DNA of 27,259 bases from Ruminococcaceae bacterium UBA1244 (GCA_002308635.1 DBWG01000089.1:20103-47361); one strand, 5' to 3'; positions 1 to 8,196 are shown, numbered from the stretch's first letter. A program made the numbers and translations. Notes: generated from the letters alone by a model not told the origin.

Positions 1-1179
1 GCGGATATTGCTGTCCTTGGGATCATTGCCGTAGGGATAGGTAGCGCCTGCACCGGTAAGTACAACGCCTGCCTCTTTGCAGAGTGCAACGACACGCTTA
101 GCACAGCCGTCCATAACGTCAACGCTTACGAAGTAGCCGCCGTTGGGCTTTGTCCATGCTGCAACACCGAGACCTGAAAGCTCCTTGTCGAGCATATCAA
201 GCACCATGTTGAATCTGGGTTCAAGAACTGCTCTGTGCTTCTGCATGTGAGCAAGAACGCCGTCGAGGTTCTTGAAGTATATCACATGGCGGAGCATATT
301 GAGCTTGTCGTAGCCTATGGTCTGGAAGTTATAGCGCTTTTTGAGGATAGCAAGGTTATTTTCGCTTGCTGCAAGAGCCGCAACGCCTGCGCCCGGGAAG
401 GTGATCTTTGATGTTGAGCAGAACTCGAAGATCATATCTTCATTGCCTGTTTTCTTTGCCTCGTCAAAGATATTGAGAAGCTTGTCGGGTGTATCGTTGA
501 TATCGTGGATAATGTAAGCATTGTCCCACATGATGCGGAAATCCTTTGCGGCGGGCTTGAGGGACGCAAAACGCTTTACGGTCTCATCGGAATATGTGAT
601 ACCCTGAGGATTTGAATATTTCGGTACACACCAGATGCCCTTTATCGTCGGATCGGAAGAAACAAGCTCCTCGACCATGTCCATATCGGGGCCGTTCTCA
701 GTCATGGGAACGGTTATCATTTCGATTCCGAAATACTGAGTAACACCGAAATGTCTGTCATAGCCGGGTGCGGGGCAGAGGAATTTGATCTTACCCTGCT
801 GGTTCCAGGGCTTTTCGCCGCTGTTGCCAAGCTCCATCATGCAGGCGATGGTGTCGAACATCATATTGAGGCTTGAATTGCCGCCGACGAAAACCATTTT
901 TTCGTCAACGCCCAAAATATCAGCAAAAAGCTTTCTTGCGCTGTCAAGACCGGTGAGGTTGCCGTAGTTCCTGCAGTCGGGGCAGTCTGCGGATGCAAAA
1001 TCCGTTTCTGCTGTGAGTGAACGGAACATATCATTTGAGATATCAAGCTGTTTTGAACCGGGCTTTCCTCTTGCCATATTCAGTGAAAGACCCTGAGCCT
1101 TGAAGGCTGAATATGCGTCGGAGAGCTTTTTGTATTCTTCGTTGAGTGCGGTTTTTTCCATTTCCGAATAATTAGTCAT
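1..1179 (-). CDS. Aminotransferase class I, aspartate aminotransferase-like (C-terminus outside window)
   Basis: Read directly from the minus strand: 393 codons are open from ATG at 1179 to the window edge. The protein is a fold-type I PLP enzyme. The motif SKITFPGAG places the PLP-binding lysine at about K258. SNPQG (N190), D219 and Y222 match the other cofactor contacts, and the last residues in the window, SNIR, fit the substrate-carboxylate arginine. The N-terminal MARGKPGSKQLDIS segment is typical of the MocR-type/subgroup Ic aspartate aminotransferases (Aminotran_MocR family), usually about 425 residues, so roughly 30 residues are missing. The likely reaction is amino-group transfer between aspartate (or a related amino acid) and 2-oxoglutarate in the cytoplasm. 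AGGAGG lies 8 nt before the ATG. Substrate choice is inferred from the family and is not proven by the sequence. Confidence 0.85.
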   Translation of the reverse strand, partial: MTNYSEMEKTALNEEYKKLSDAYSAFKAQGLSLNMARGKPGSKQLDISNDMFRSLTAETDFASADCPDCRNYGNLTGLDSARKLFADILGVDEKMVFVGGNSSLNMMFDTIACMMELGNSGEKPWNQQGKIKFLCPAPGYDRHFGVTQYFGIEMITVPMTENGPDMDMVEELVSSDPTIKGIWCVPKYSNPQGITYSDETVKRFASLKPAAKDFRIMWDNAYIIHDINDTPDKLLNIFDEAKKTGNEDMIFEFCSTSKITFPGAGVAALAASENNLAILKKRYNFQTIGYDKLNMLRHVIYFKNLDGVLAHMQKHRAVLEPRFNMVLDMLDKELSGLGVAAWTKPNGGYFVSVDVMDGCAKRVVALCKEAGVVLTGAGATYPYGNDPKDSNIR

Positions 1180-1242
1180 TGCGGGTTCCTCCTAAGAAAA
1201 AATATGATCATGAAATTCAAAAAACTGTCAAAACACTCTATT

Positions 1243-1271
1243 ATTCTAATATATCCGGCAGAAAAATGCAA
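1243..1271 (-). promoter_or_regulatory. Candidate promoter of the aminotransferase gene
   Basis: On the minus strand TTGCAT (1271-1266) is followed after 17 nt by TAGAAT (1248-1243), 64 nt before the aminotransferase ATG. The -35 matches only TTG of the consensus. A perfect TTGACA lies nearer the gene (1231-1226) but has no good -10 at normal spacing. This is a tentative call. Confidence 0.35.
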
Positions 1272-1450
1272 GAGTAATTTTTGAATCCTGCAAAAATCTG
1301 TGTTTTAACAAAATTCAGGTAATAAACAATGATTATTTTGGGGCTTATGGATATATATGCCGAAAAGTGCTTTTGCATTAAACGGAAAAATCCTACATAT
1401 TATATAGTAAATGATGGAGTCTTTCGTATCATATACAGGGGGGCTTGTTG

Positions 1451-1804
1451 ATGAAAGGAAAAATACTTTACGGAATTATCCTTGCTTTGTCTGTTATGTC
1501 CGTCACAGGCTGTATCACGGCACCGCCCGAATGTCCTGCACAGGAGCTTGTACGGCACAGGTGGTTTCCTGAGAACAAAACGGGTGCTGAACGCGGGGAG
1601 CTGCTGTTTTGTGACGATGAGATGCTTCTGTCTGCAAAAATGTCGGGTACGGAAGTAAGGCTCAGGGGAGAATATCTCATTGACGACAAGACCATCACAG
1701 TGATGTCCGAGCAGTACGGCACGGTCTGCATGGACTACGACCTTTCTTCGGAATATCTGACGCTGTCGTATTACGGAAGGTCAGCAAAATTTGTGAAGGG
1801 ATAG
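1451..1804 (+). CDS. Small secreted lipoprotein of unknown function
   Basis: 117 residues. The N-terminus has a short basic start (MKGK), a hydrophobic stretch and a lipobox VTGC near residue 20, so it should be processed by signal peptidase II and lipid-anchored on the outer face of the membrane. The mature part (about 97 residues) has alternating short hydrophobic strands and resembles the small beta-rich, lipocalin-like lipoproteins common in Ruminococcus. I do not recognise a specific family. A TTG pair at 1445 and 1448 could extend it by two residues, but AGGGGGG at about 1437-1443 is best spaced for the ATG at 1451. The gene stands alone, in the same orientation as the pullulanase 190 nt downstream, which has its own promoter. 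No enzymatic motif is visible. Confidence 0.7.
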   Translation: MKGKILYGIILALSVMSVTGCITAPPECPAQELVRHRWFPENKTGAERGELLFCDDEMLLSAKMSGTEVRLRGEYLIDDKTITVMSEQYGTVCMDYDLSSEYLTLSYYGRSAKFVKG

Positions 1805-1843
1805 TGCTTTACAAATCCCGTTGTGCAAAATACACTAATAGTC

Positions 1844-1863
1844 TGTTACAAATTTGTTACGAA
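1844..1863 (+). promoter_or_regulatory. Candidate activator site: two direct repeats upstream of the pullulanase promoter
   Basis: TGTTACAAA (1844-1852) and TGTTACGAA (1855-1863) are direct repeats offset by 11 nt, about one helical turn. They lie about 50 bp upstream of the pullulanase -10. The junction also forms a 10-bp palindrome, ACAAATTTGT (1848-1857). The placement fits an activator site. The binding protein is unknown. Confidence 0.4.
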
Positions 1864-1890
1864 TGTCGGCGGCAAAAAAACAAAAACAGG

Positions 1891-1919
1891 TTTATTTTAG
1901 AGAGAAAAAATGATATAAT
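1891..1919 (+). promoter_or_regulatory. Extended -10 promoter of the pullulanase gene
   Basis: TGATATAAT (1911-1919) is a perfect extended -10 (TGnTATAAT). At 17-nt spacing the -35 position holds only TTTATT, so the promoter probably relies on the extended -10 and perhaps on an activator. The expected RNA start is near 1926, giving a leader of about 70 nt. Confidence 0.6.
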
Positions 1920-1930
1920 CATTATGATTA
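1916..1930. promoter_or_regulatory. Candidate operator: dyad over the pullulanase -10 and start site
   Basis: TAATCAT-T-ATGATTA is a perfect dyad with 7-bp arms and a 1-nt centre. It overlaps the end of the -10 hexamer and the expected start point. A protein bound here would block RNA polymerase, the usual position for a repressor site. It does not match the catabolite-responsive element consensus, so the regulator is unknown. Confidence 0.4.
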
Positions 1931-1994
1931 ACGGCAGTGTCACCCTGTGTGGCAAATCCAACTGCTGTAAAAAAAGCAAAGGAGAAGATAATCT

Positions 1995-4900
1995 ATGAAT
2001 GCAAAGAAACTTTCTAAGCGCATCATAGCCTCCGTTATCACGCTTATGCTGGCTCTGAGCTGTTTTGTTCTGCCTACCGTTATCGTTAGCGCAGCAGAAG
2101 TCACAACAGTCAACATCCACTATCTCCGTGAAGACGGCAGTTATGGCGATTGGGACGTGTGGGCATGGGCTGACGGACTTGACGGCGCAGGATACAAGTT
2201 CGTTGACAGCGGTGATGCAAACGGTGCGGTTTGTACCATTACTATCACTCAGTCTACTCCCAGAATGGGCTTCATCGTAAGAAAGCCCGACTGGAGCGCA
2301 AAGGATCCTGACGGCGACCGTTATGTTGATCTCAGCTCCGTAGTATCCGGTACAGTAGATGTTTTCTGCAAGACCGGAGTCGAAGAATTCGACGTTGATT
2401 ACAGCGGCGCAGTTACAGGCCTTAAAGTAAGAGAGGCTGTTGCTGAGTCAAAGACAAAGGTTGCCATTAAGTTTACTATGGCTCCCGCAGAAGATGATGT
2501 TATCACACCTTCTGATTTCTCAATCAGGACTGCATCAGGCAGTGAAGTGGCTATAGGTTCATACGAGCGTGTTTCTGATGTGAATGCTGTTATTGAGCTT
2601 TCACAGGAGCTTGACTACACAAAGGACTATGTCATCTCTTTCAGAGGCTCAGAGCTTAAGCTCACTCTTCCGGATTATTTCTCAAGCAAGGAATTTGAGG
2701 ATGAATTTACCTACAACGGCGATGATCTCGGTGTTACTATCGAGAACGGAAGCACAATCTTCCGTGTATGGGCTCCCACAGCCGAGAAGGTTGAACTCAA
2801 TATCTATGCTGAGGGCAACGGCGGCACTGCAGAGCAGGTAACTGAGATGTCAAAGAGCGTTAACGGTACTTGGACACTTACCGCTAACGGCGATCTTTCC
2901 GGCAAGTATTACACCTATACAGCATACTTTGACGGTAAAGTAAACAAGGATGTCGTTGACCCCTATGCAAGAACAGTAGGCGTAAACGGCAAGAGAGGCA
3001 TGATTCTTGATCTTGCATCAACAAACCCCGAAGGCTGGGATGCTGACAAGAGACATACCTACAAGAACGTAACAGACATGGAGATCTATGAACTTCATGT
3101 AAGAGATTTCTCCATCGCAGAGAACAGCGGTATCACAAACAAGGGCAAGTATCTTGCCTTTACAGAAACAGGCACAACAACTCCTGACGGCGTTGCTACA
3201 GGTATCGACCACCTCAAGGATCTCGGCGTTACATCAGTACATCTCCTTCCCGTATATGACTACGGTTCAGTAGATGAGACTAAGCTTGACAAGGCTCAGT
3301 TCAACTGGGGCTATGATCCGGTCAACTACAATGCTCCCGAAGGCTCATACTCAACAGACCCGTATCACGGCGAAGTAAGAGTAAAAGAGTTCAAGCAGAT
3401 GGTAAAGGCTCTCCATGACGCAGGTATCGGCGTTATCATGGACGTAGTTTACAACCACACCTACAATACTCAGTACTGCTTCAACCAGCTCGTTCCTGAA
3501 TATTTCTACAGAGCAGGCCAGAACACCTCAGGCTGCGGCAACGACGTTGCTTCCGAACGTTCAATGGTCAGCAAGTTCATCGTTGACTCTGTAAAATACT
3601 GGGCAGAAGAATATCACCTCGACGGCTTCCGTTTTGACCTTATGGGTATCCTCGATGTTGACACAATGAACGCTGTTCGTGCAGCTGTCAACGAAGTAGA
3701 CCCTGATATCATCATCTACGGCGAAGGCTGGAACATGGGCAGCGTTCCCACAAAGTCCGGCGTTAAGATGGCTAACTACACCAACGCAGCTGATACTCCC
3801 GGCATCGCTTACTTCAGCGATACTATCCGTGACATGATCAAGGGCAGCGTTTTTGACGCTACAGAAAAGGGTTATGTAAACGGCGATCCCAAACACGCAA
3901 AGGCTATCATCAACACAGTTCAGTACACCAAGAAATGGTGCCCCTCTCCGACACAGATCATCAACTATGCAGACTGCCACGACAACCTTACACTTTGGGA
4001 TAAGATCCGTTCTTCAAACGGCGATGACAGTGAAGAGGATCAGATCCGTCAGAACAATCTGGCAGCTCTTATCATTCAGACAGCTCAGGGCGTTCCCTTT
4101 ATGATGAGCGGTGAGGAATTCCTCAGAACAAAGACAAAGGCTGACGGTACATTTGAACACAACAGCTATGCTTCTCCCGACTCTGTAAATGAGCTTGACT
4201 ATTCAAGAGTTTCAACTTATGCAGACGTTTACAACTACTACAAGGGTCTTATCGCTTTCCGTAAGGCTCATCCCGCATTCAGAATGACTACAGCAGAAGC
4301 TGTTGCAGACCGCTTCAGCAGCCTTAAGTCGGACAACAAGACAGGTCTTGCTGCTTACACGATCACAGGCGGTGTTAACGGCGAAACAGCTGAAAAGCTC
4401 CTCGTTGTTTACAACCCCAACACAGAAGCTCAGACTCTTGAACTTCCCGAAGGCGAATGGACAGTTTATGTAAACGGCGAAAAGGCTGGAACAGAAGCTC
4501 TTGCAACTGTTTCCGGTACACTTGAGATCCCGAGAATTTCCGGTATGGTCCTTACTCAGGGCTATGTTGAACCCGTTGTTGAGAATACATATTCAATCAT
4601 CGGTTCTATGACAAACTGGACAGGCGATATCGAAATGACAGCTACCGAAGACGGCAACGGCTATGAGGGCAGCTTCACAGTTGAACCCGGTACATACGAG
4701 TTCAAGGTTCGTGCAAACAACTCATGGGATGACAGCTGGGGCGTTTATGAGGCTGACTACGAGAGAACCTACAACAGCCAGACAAACATCAAGGTAAAGG
4801 TAGAAAACAAAACGACCTTCATGGTATTCCTTGATACATCAGCTGAGGATTATGAGGATTGGTTCATCACCTATACGTACAGCAGCTACGGCAGCGAATC

Positions 4901-5216
4901 TCCGGATACTATGTATGTAAACACCGGAAAGGACGGCAACTATGCTCCTCCGACTGATGGTGAGACAAGCACAGATACAAGCACTGACACAAGCACAGAC
5001 ACCAGCACAGATACAAGCACTGACACAAGCACTGACACAAGCACAGATACAAGCACTGACACAAGCGATGAGTCAAGCGTTATTGTAAAGCCTGATGACG
5101 GCAACGTTTCTACAGGCGACTCAACAAGCGTAATGGTTATCTTTATGATCGTTATAGCTTCCGGCGTTTGCTTTGCTGTTATCTATGCTTCCAAGAAGTC
5201 AAGAAAGGCTGAGTAA
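1995..5216 (+). CDS. Cell-surface type I pullulanase (GH13), multidomain
   Basis: 1073 residues; hydrolyses alpha-1,6 branch bonds in pullulan, starch and glycogen outside the cell. Order of parts: signal peptide (1-34, cut near SAA/E); CBM41/PUD-type starch-binding domain (about 36-125); pullulanase N2/Ig-like domain (about 135-235); CBM48 (about 240-330); GH13 barrel (about 355-720) with DVVYNHTY (483-490), nucleophile D548 in DGFRFD, acid/base E577 in YGEGW, and D663 in DCHDN; C-terminal beta domain; a second binding module (about 865-960) resembling the X25/starch-binding type; eight TSTD repeats (991-1022); and a hydrophobic helix (about 1045-1064) with a KKSRK tail. The type I signature appears as FNWGYDP (436-442) instead of YNWGYDP. 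The tail holds STGD just before the helix but lacks the proline of an LPXTG or NPXTG sorting motif, so it is either membrane-anchored or uses a variant signal. GGAG lies 10 nt before the ATG. Monocistronic: promoter at 1891-1919, terminator at 5267-5304. Confidence 0.93.
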   Translation: MNAKKLSKRIIASVITLMLALSCFVLPTVIVSAAEVTTVNIHYLREDGSYGDWDVWAWADGLDGAGYKFVDSGDANGAVCTITITQSTPRMGFIVRKPDWSAKDPDGDRYVDLSSVVSGTVDVFCKTGVEEFDVDYSGAVTGLKVREAVAESKTKVAIKFTMAPAEDDVITPSDFSIRTASGSEVAIGSYERVSDVNAVIELSQELDYTKDYVISFRGSELKLTLPDYFSSKEFEDEFTYNGDDLGVTIENGSTIFRVWAPTAEKVELNIYAEGNGGTAEQVTEMSKSVNGTWTLTANGDLSGKYYTYTAYFDGKVNKDVVDPYARTVGVNGKRGMILDLASTNPEGWDADKRHTYKNVTDMEIYELHVRDFSIAENSGITNKGKYLAFTETGTTTPDGVATGIDHLKDLGVTSVHLLPVYDYGSVDETKLDKAQFNWGYDPVNYNAPEGSYSTDPYHGEVRVKEFKQMVKALHDAGIGVIMDVVYNHTYNTQYCFNQLVPEYFYRAGQNTSGCGNDVASERSMVSKFIVDSVKYWAEEYHLDGFRFDLMGILDVDTMNAVRAAVNEVDPDIIIYGEGWNMGSVPTKSGVKMANYTNAADTPGIAYFSDTIRDMIKGSVFDATEKGYVNGDPKHAKAIINTVQYTKKWCPSPTQIINYADCHDNLTLWDKIRSSNGDDSEEDQIRQNNLAALIIQTAQGVPFMMSGEEFLRTKTKADGTFEHNSYASPDSVNELDYSRVSTYADVYNYYKGLIAFRKAHPAFRMTTAEAVADRFSSLKSDNKTGLAAYTITGGVNGETAEKLLVVYNPNTEAQTLELPEGEWTVYVNGEKAGTEALATVSGTLEIPRISGMVLTQGYVEPVVENTYSIIGSMTNWTGDIEMTATEDGNGYEGSFTVEPGTYEFKVRANNSWDDSWGVYEADYERTYNSQTNIKVKVENKTTFMVFLDTSAEDYEDWFITYTYSSYGSESPDTMYVNTGKDGNYAPPTDGETSTDTSTDTSTDTSTDTSTDTSTDTSTDTSTDTSDESSVIVKPDDGNVSTGDSTSVMVIFMIVIASGVCFAVIYASKKSRKAE
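4965..5060 (+). repeat. In-frame 12-bp tandem repeat encoding (TSTD)x8
   Basis: Eight near-identical 12-nt units (ACA AGC ACW GAY type) encode TSTD eight times in the pullulanase, between the last binding module and the membrane helix. Synonymous differences occur between units. It works as a flexible, acidic, potentially O-glycosylated spacer. Copy number can change by slippage without breaking the frame. Confidence 0.9.
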
Positions 5217-5231
5217 TACCTGACAGGTATT
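5215..5231. promoter_or_regulatory. 17-bp palindrome overlapping the pullulanase stop codon
   Basis: AATACCTG-A-CAGGTATT is a perfect dyad with 8-bp arms and a single centre base, starting inside the stop codon. The near-zero spacer suits a dimeric DNA-binding protein better than an RNA hairpin. It lies about 110 bp upstream of the typA -35, so any target gene is unclear. Two tandem 10-mers (TTGGCTGATA, TTGGCTGAAT; 5240-5259) follow it. Confidence 0.4.
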
Positions 5232-5266
5232 GACATTTGTTGGCTGATATTGGCTGAATAATTATT

Positions 5267-5304
5267 ATACTCCCCAAAACAATGTGCTTTGGGGAGTATT
5301 TTTT
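5267..5304 (+). terminator. Rho-independent terminator after the pullulanase gene
   Basis: A perfect 12-bp stem (5267-5278 with 5288-5299; core CTCCCC/GGGGAG), a 9-nt loop, then a T run to 5304. It lies 50 nt past the pullulanase stop. Confidence 0.9.
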
Positions 5305-5342
5305 CGCTCTTTTGCAGAAAAAAGAATATTTTATAAATAGTA

Positions 5343-5371
5343 TTGTAAGGAGCTTTAAAACATGATATAAT
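5343..5371 (+). promoter_or_regulatory. Promoter of typA
   Basis: TTGTAA (5343-5348), 17-nt spacer, TATAAT (5366-5371), preceded by TGA to form an extended -10 (TGATATAAT). The same nine bases occur at the pullulanase promoter. The typA ATG is 38 nt downstream. Confidence 0.75.
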
Positions 5372-5409
5372 ACTATAGCTAAATTTGATTTGTTAAAAGA
5401 GGGATTCCG

Positions 5410-7230
5410 ATGGATAAAAGAGAGGATTTAAGAAATATTGCTATTATCGCCCACGTTGACCACGGAAAAACGACCCTTGTGGATCAGCTCCTTCGTCAGA
5501 GCGGTATTTTCAGGGACAACGAGGCAGTTGCCGAAAGAGTAATGGATTCCAATGATCTTGAAAGAGAAAGAGGAATAACCATCCTTTCAAAAAATACTGC
5601 CGTAATGTACAACGGTACAAAAATTAATATTGTCGATACTCCCGGCCATGCGGATTTCGGCGGTGAGGTGGAGCGTATCCTTCTTATGGTGGACGGCGTT
5701 CTTCTGCTTGTTGACGCATTTGAGGGCTGTATGCCGCAGACAAGATTCGTGCTTAAAAAGGCTCTCGGTCTTGGAAAAAAGCCGCTTGTTGTCGTAAATA
5801 AGATCGATCGCCCAGGTGCAAGACCCGAAGAGGTAGTGGATGAGGTGCTTGATCTCTTTATCGAGCTTGGCGCAGACGAAGACCAGCTTGACTTTCCGGT
5901 AGTCTATGCTTCCGGACGTGACGGCTATGCTACTCTTGACCCATACGAGACGGGCACCGACATGAAGCCGCTGTTTGAAAAGATACTTTCAGAGATACCC
6001 GCTCCTCAGGGAGATGCGGAAGGTCCTCTCCAGCTTTTGTTCTCAAATGTTGACTATGATGAATATGTCGGCAGGATCGGCATCGGCAGGGTCGAGCGCG
6101 GAAGCTGCAAGGTCGGTCAGAATGTCGTCCTTTGTCATAACGACGGCAGCCGTAAGAATGCCAGGATCACAAAGCTCTATCAGTTTGAGGGTCTTAAAAG
6201 AGTTGAGGCTCAGAACGCAGCGCTCGGTGATATCGTCGCTGTTTCGGGCATAACTGACCTTAATATCGGCGAGACTGCCTGCGACCCCGAACATCAGGAA
6301 CCGCTTCCTTTTGTAAAAATAGACGAGCCTACCGTTTCTATGCTGTTTATGGTCAACAACAGCCCCTTTGCCGGACGTGAAGGAAAATATGTTACTTCAA
6401 GAAATATCCGTGAGAGACTTTTCAAGGAAGTCCAGACAAATGTTGCAATGCGTGTTGAAGAAACGGATTCCGCCGATACCTTCAAGGTCTCCGGCAGAGG
6501 CGAACTTCATCTTTCCATACTTATCGAAACGATGCGCCGCCAGAACTATGAGTTTCAGGTATCCCGTCCCAAGGTTATTATGAAAGAGATAGACGGCAAG
6601 CTCTGCGAGCCGATGGAGCTTCTTATGATCGAAGTTCCGGACAGCTATGTCGGTGCTATCATGGAAAAAATCGGTTCGAGAAAGGCAGAGCTTCTCAACA
6701 TGGGTACTCGTGAATCAGGCGTTACACATATCGAGTTCCGTATTCCGGCGAGAGGCCTTATGGGCTACCGCTCAGAGTTTATGACCGATACAAACGGCAA
6801 CGGCATTATGAACCATATCTTTGACGGCTATGAGGAATATAAGGGCGAAATACAGTCACGTCTCCAAGGATCTCTTATCGTTCACGAGACAGGCGAAAGC
6901 ACAGCATACGGACTTTTTGCGGCTCAGGACAGAGGCAGACTCTTTATCGGCCCCGGCGTTGAGGTCTATGAGGGTATGGTCATCGGTGCGAACCCCAAAA
7001 ATGAGGATATGGTAGTCAATGTCTGCAAGAAAAAGCACATGACAAATACCCGTGCATCAGGCTCTGACGATGCTCTCAAGCTCACTCCGCCGACTATCCT
7101 CAGCCTTGAACAGTCTCTTGAATTTATAAACGACGACGAGCTTGTTGAAGTTACACCGTCCTCGATACGTATGCGTAAAATGATACTGAACAAGGAGCTT
7201 CGTCTGAAAGCTCAGAGCAAAGGCGGCTGA
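5410..7230 (+). CDS. typA: Ribosome-associated translational GTPase TypA/BipA
   Basis: 606 residues, the normal length for the family. G1 AHVDHGKTT (14-22), G2 RGIT (54-57), G3 DTPGH (76-80) and G4 NKID (130-133) are intact, followed by the EF-G-like beta-barrel domain 2, the domain III/V repeats and the BipA-specific C-terminal domain. TypA binds the 70S ribosome near the A site and assists ribosome assembly and growth under stress such as cold. It is distinguished from EF-G and LepA by its length and the TypA-type N-terminus (MDKREDLRNIAIIAHVDHGK). An AGAGGG ribosome site lies 6 nt before the ATG. The stop is one base from the start of the next gene, so the two are co-transcribed and probably translationally coupled. 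Confidence 0.96.
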   Translation: MDKREDLRNIAIIAHVDHGKTTLVDQLLRQSGIFRDNEAVAERVMDSNDLERERGITILSKNTAVMYNGTKINIVDTPGHADFGGEVERILLMVDGVLLLVDAFEGCMPQTRFVLKKALGLGKKPLVVVNKIDRPGARPEEVVDEVLDLFIELGADEDQLDFPVVYASGRDGYATLDPYETGTDMKPLFEKILSEIPAPQGDAEGPLQLLFSNVDYDEYVGRIGIGRVERGSCKVGQNVVLCHNDGSRKNARITKLYQFEGLKRVEAQNAALGDIVAVSGITDLNIGETACDPEHQEPLPFVKIDEPTVSMLFMVNNSPFAGREGKYVTSRNIRERLFKEVQTNVAMRVEETDSADTFKVSGRGELHLSILIETMRRQNYEFQVSRPKVIMKEIDGKLCEPMELLMIEVPDSYVGAIMEKIGSRKAELLNMGTRESGVTHIEFRIPARGLMGYRSEFMTDTNGNGIMNHIFDGYEEYKGEIQSRLQGSLIVHETGESTAYGLFAAQDRGRLFIGPGVEVYEGMVIGANPKNEDMVVNVCKKKHMTNTRASGSDDALKLTPPTILSLEQSLEFINDDELVEVTPSSIRMRKMILNKELRLKAQSKGG

Positions 7231-7231
7231 G

Positions 7232-8089
7232 ATGCAGTATGTTATCCTTGACCTTGAATGGAACAGCGGCTACAGCAAGAAAAAACATGGGTTCATAAAT
7301 GAGATAATCGAGATCGGCGCAGTAAAGCTCAATGAAAACATGGATATTGTAGGACAGTTTTCAATATTTGTCCGCCCCGATATCACAAAGCGTCTCAACT
7401 CTATGGTCAAGGAGCTGACGCAGATAACAAATGAAGATCTGATTCACGGAGCAACATTCGGCTATGCGATAAGCAAGTTCAAGAAGTTTTCGGATGGCTG
7501 CATTATAATGAGCTGGAGTACCAGTGACCTTAATGCACTTGAATCAAACTGCGAGTATTACTACGGAAACAGCCGCATACCGTTTTTGAAATACTATGCT
7601 GATGTTCAGGCATATTGTCAGTCAAAACTCAGCAGCGAAAGCAAGAATCAGATCGCTCTGCAGAATACTGCGGAAAGCCTTGAAATAGACACGAGCGACA
7701 TCCCTCTCCACCGTGCTGTAGGGGACAGCATACTTACCGCAAGGGTGCTGAAAAAGCTGTATAATGCTGATGAGTTCAAGAGTTTTATCAAAACTGCGGA
7801 TACGGAATTTTATGACAGGCTGAATTTTCACAGCACATATATTTATAGCCCCGACAATCCGCTGATAGACAAGAGCGAGCTGTATATAAACTGTGAAAGC
7901 TGCAATGTGCGCTGTGAGCAGCTTGAGGACTGGAAGATAAAGAGCAGAGCCTTTATTTCAGCGTTTGAATGTCCGGTATGCGGGACACGTTACAGAGGAA
8001 AGGTTCAGTTCAAGCTTTTGTACGACGGTATAGTTGTCACCAGAAAGACCTCACCGCTTGAAGAAGAGCAGGATGCAGTATCACAATAA
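7232..8089 (+). CDS. DEDDh 3'-5' exonuclease (DnaQ/ERI-1-like) with C-terminal zinc ribbon
   Basis: 285 residues. The exonuclease domain (about 1-180) keeps the DEDDh set: D7 and E9 in the first motif (DLEWN), D99, and H160/D165 in HRAVGD. It should remove nucleotides from a 3' end, with two metal ions, in the cytoplasm. The NEIIEIGAVK context resembles KapD/ERI-1-type RNases more than the DNA polymerase III proofreading subunit, so RNA is a plausible substrate, but the sequence does not decide this. Residues 215-265 carry C221-x2-C224 and C247-x2-C250, a zinc-ribbon pattern likely to aid nucleic-acid binding. The gene begins one base after typA and ends at a terminator, forming a two-gene operon. 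The link to a ribosome GTPase favours an RNA-related role; this is inference. Confidence 0.82.
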   Translation: MQYVILDLEWNSGYSKKKHGFINEIIEIGAVKLNENMDIVGQFSIFVRPDITKRLNSMVKELTQITNEDLIHGATFGYAISKFKKFSDGCIIMSWSTSDLNALESNCEYYYGNSRIPFLKYYADVQAYCQSKLSSESKNQIALQNTAESLEIDTSDIPLHRAVGDSILTARVLKKLYNADEFKSFIKTADTEFYDRLNFHSTYIYSPDNPLIDKSELYINCESCNVRCEQLEDWKIKSRAFISAFECPVCGTRYRGKVQFKLLYDGIVVTRKTSPLEEEQDAVSQ

Positions 8090-8110
8090 TCTTATGTATA
8101 GATTTTTCTG

Positions 8111-8141
8111 TCGGACAGATGAGTATCTGTCCGATTTTTTT
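8111..8141 (+). terminator. Rho-independent terminator of the typA-exonuclease operon
   Basis: A 10-bp perfect stem TCGGACAGAT/ATCTGTCCGA with loop GAGT, followed by seven T residues. It starts 22 nt after the exonuclease stop. The stem core CGGACAG recurs in the terminator after the ATPase operon (17063-17097). Confidence 0.92.
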
Positions 8142-8196
8142 ATGGAATAAGTCGGAAAAGTCCGATGATTTATTTTTCATACAGGGCATTTTTTTG

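Noticed and set aside
1805..1994. Catabolite-responsive element (cre) before the pullulanase
   Set aside because: No sequence close to the TGWAANCGNTNWCA consensus was found; only the TGTTACRAA repeats and the dyad are visible.
1804..1998. 64-residue open frame on the plus strand before the pullulanase
   Set aside because: It covers the pullulanase promoter, the dyad and its ribosome site, has no ribosome site of its own and shows no recognisable sequence.
3561..3980. 139-residue minus-strand open frame inside the pullulanase
   Set aside because: It is antisense to the catalytic core of the pullulanase and has no independent support.
8152..8165. Second mini-hairpin TCGGA/TCCGA after the exonuclease terminator
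   Set aside because: Only a 5-bp stem without a proper T run, probably chance similarity to the real terminator just upstream.
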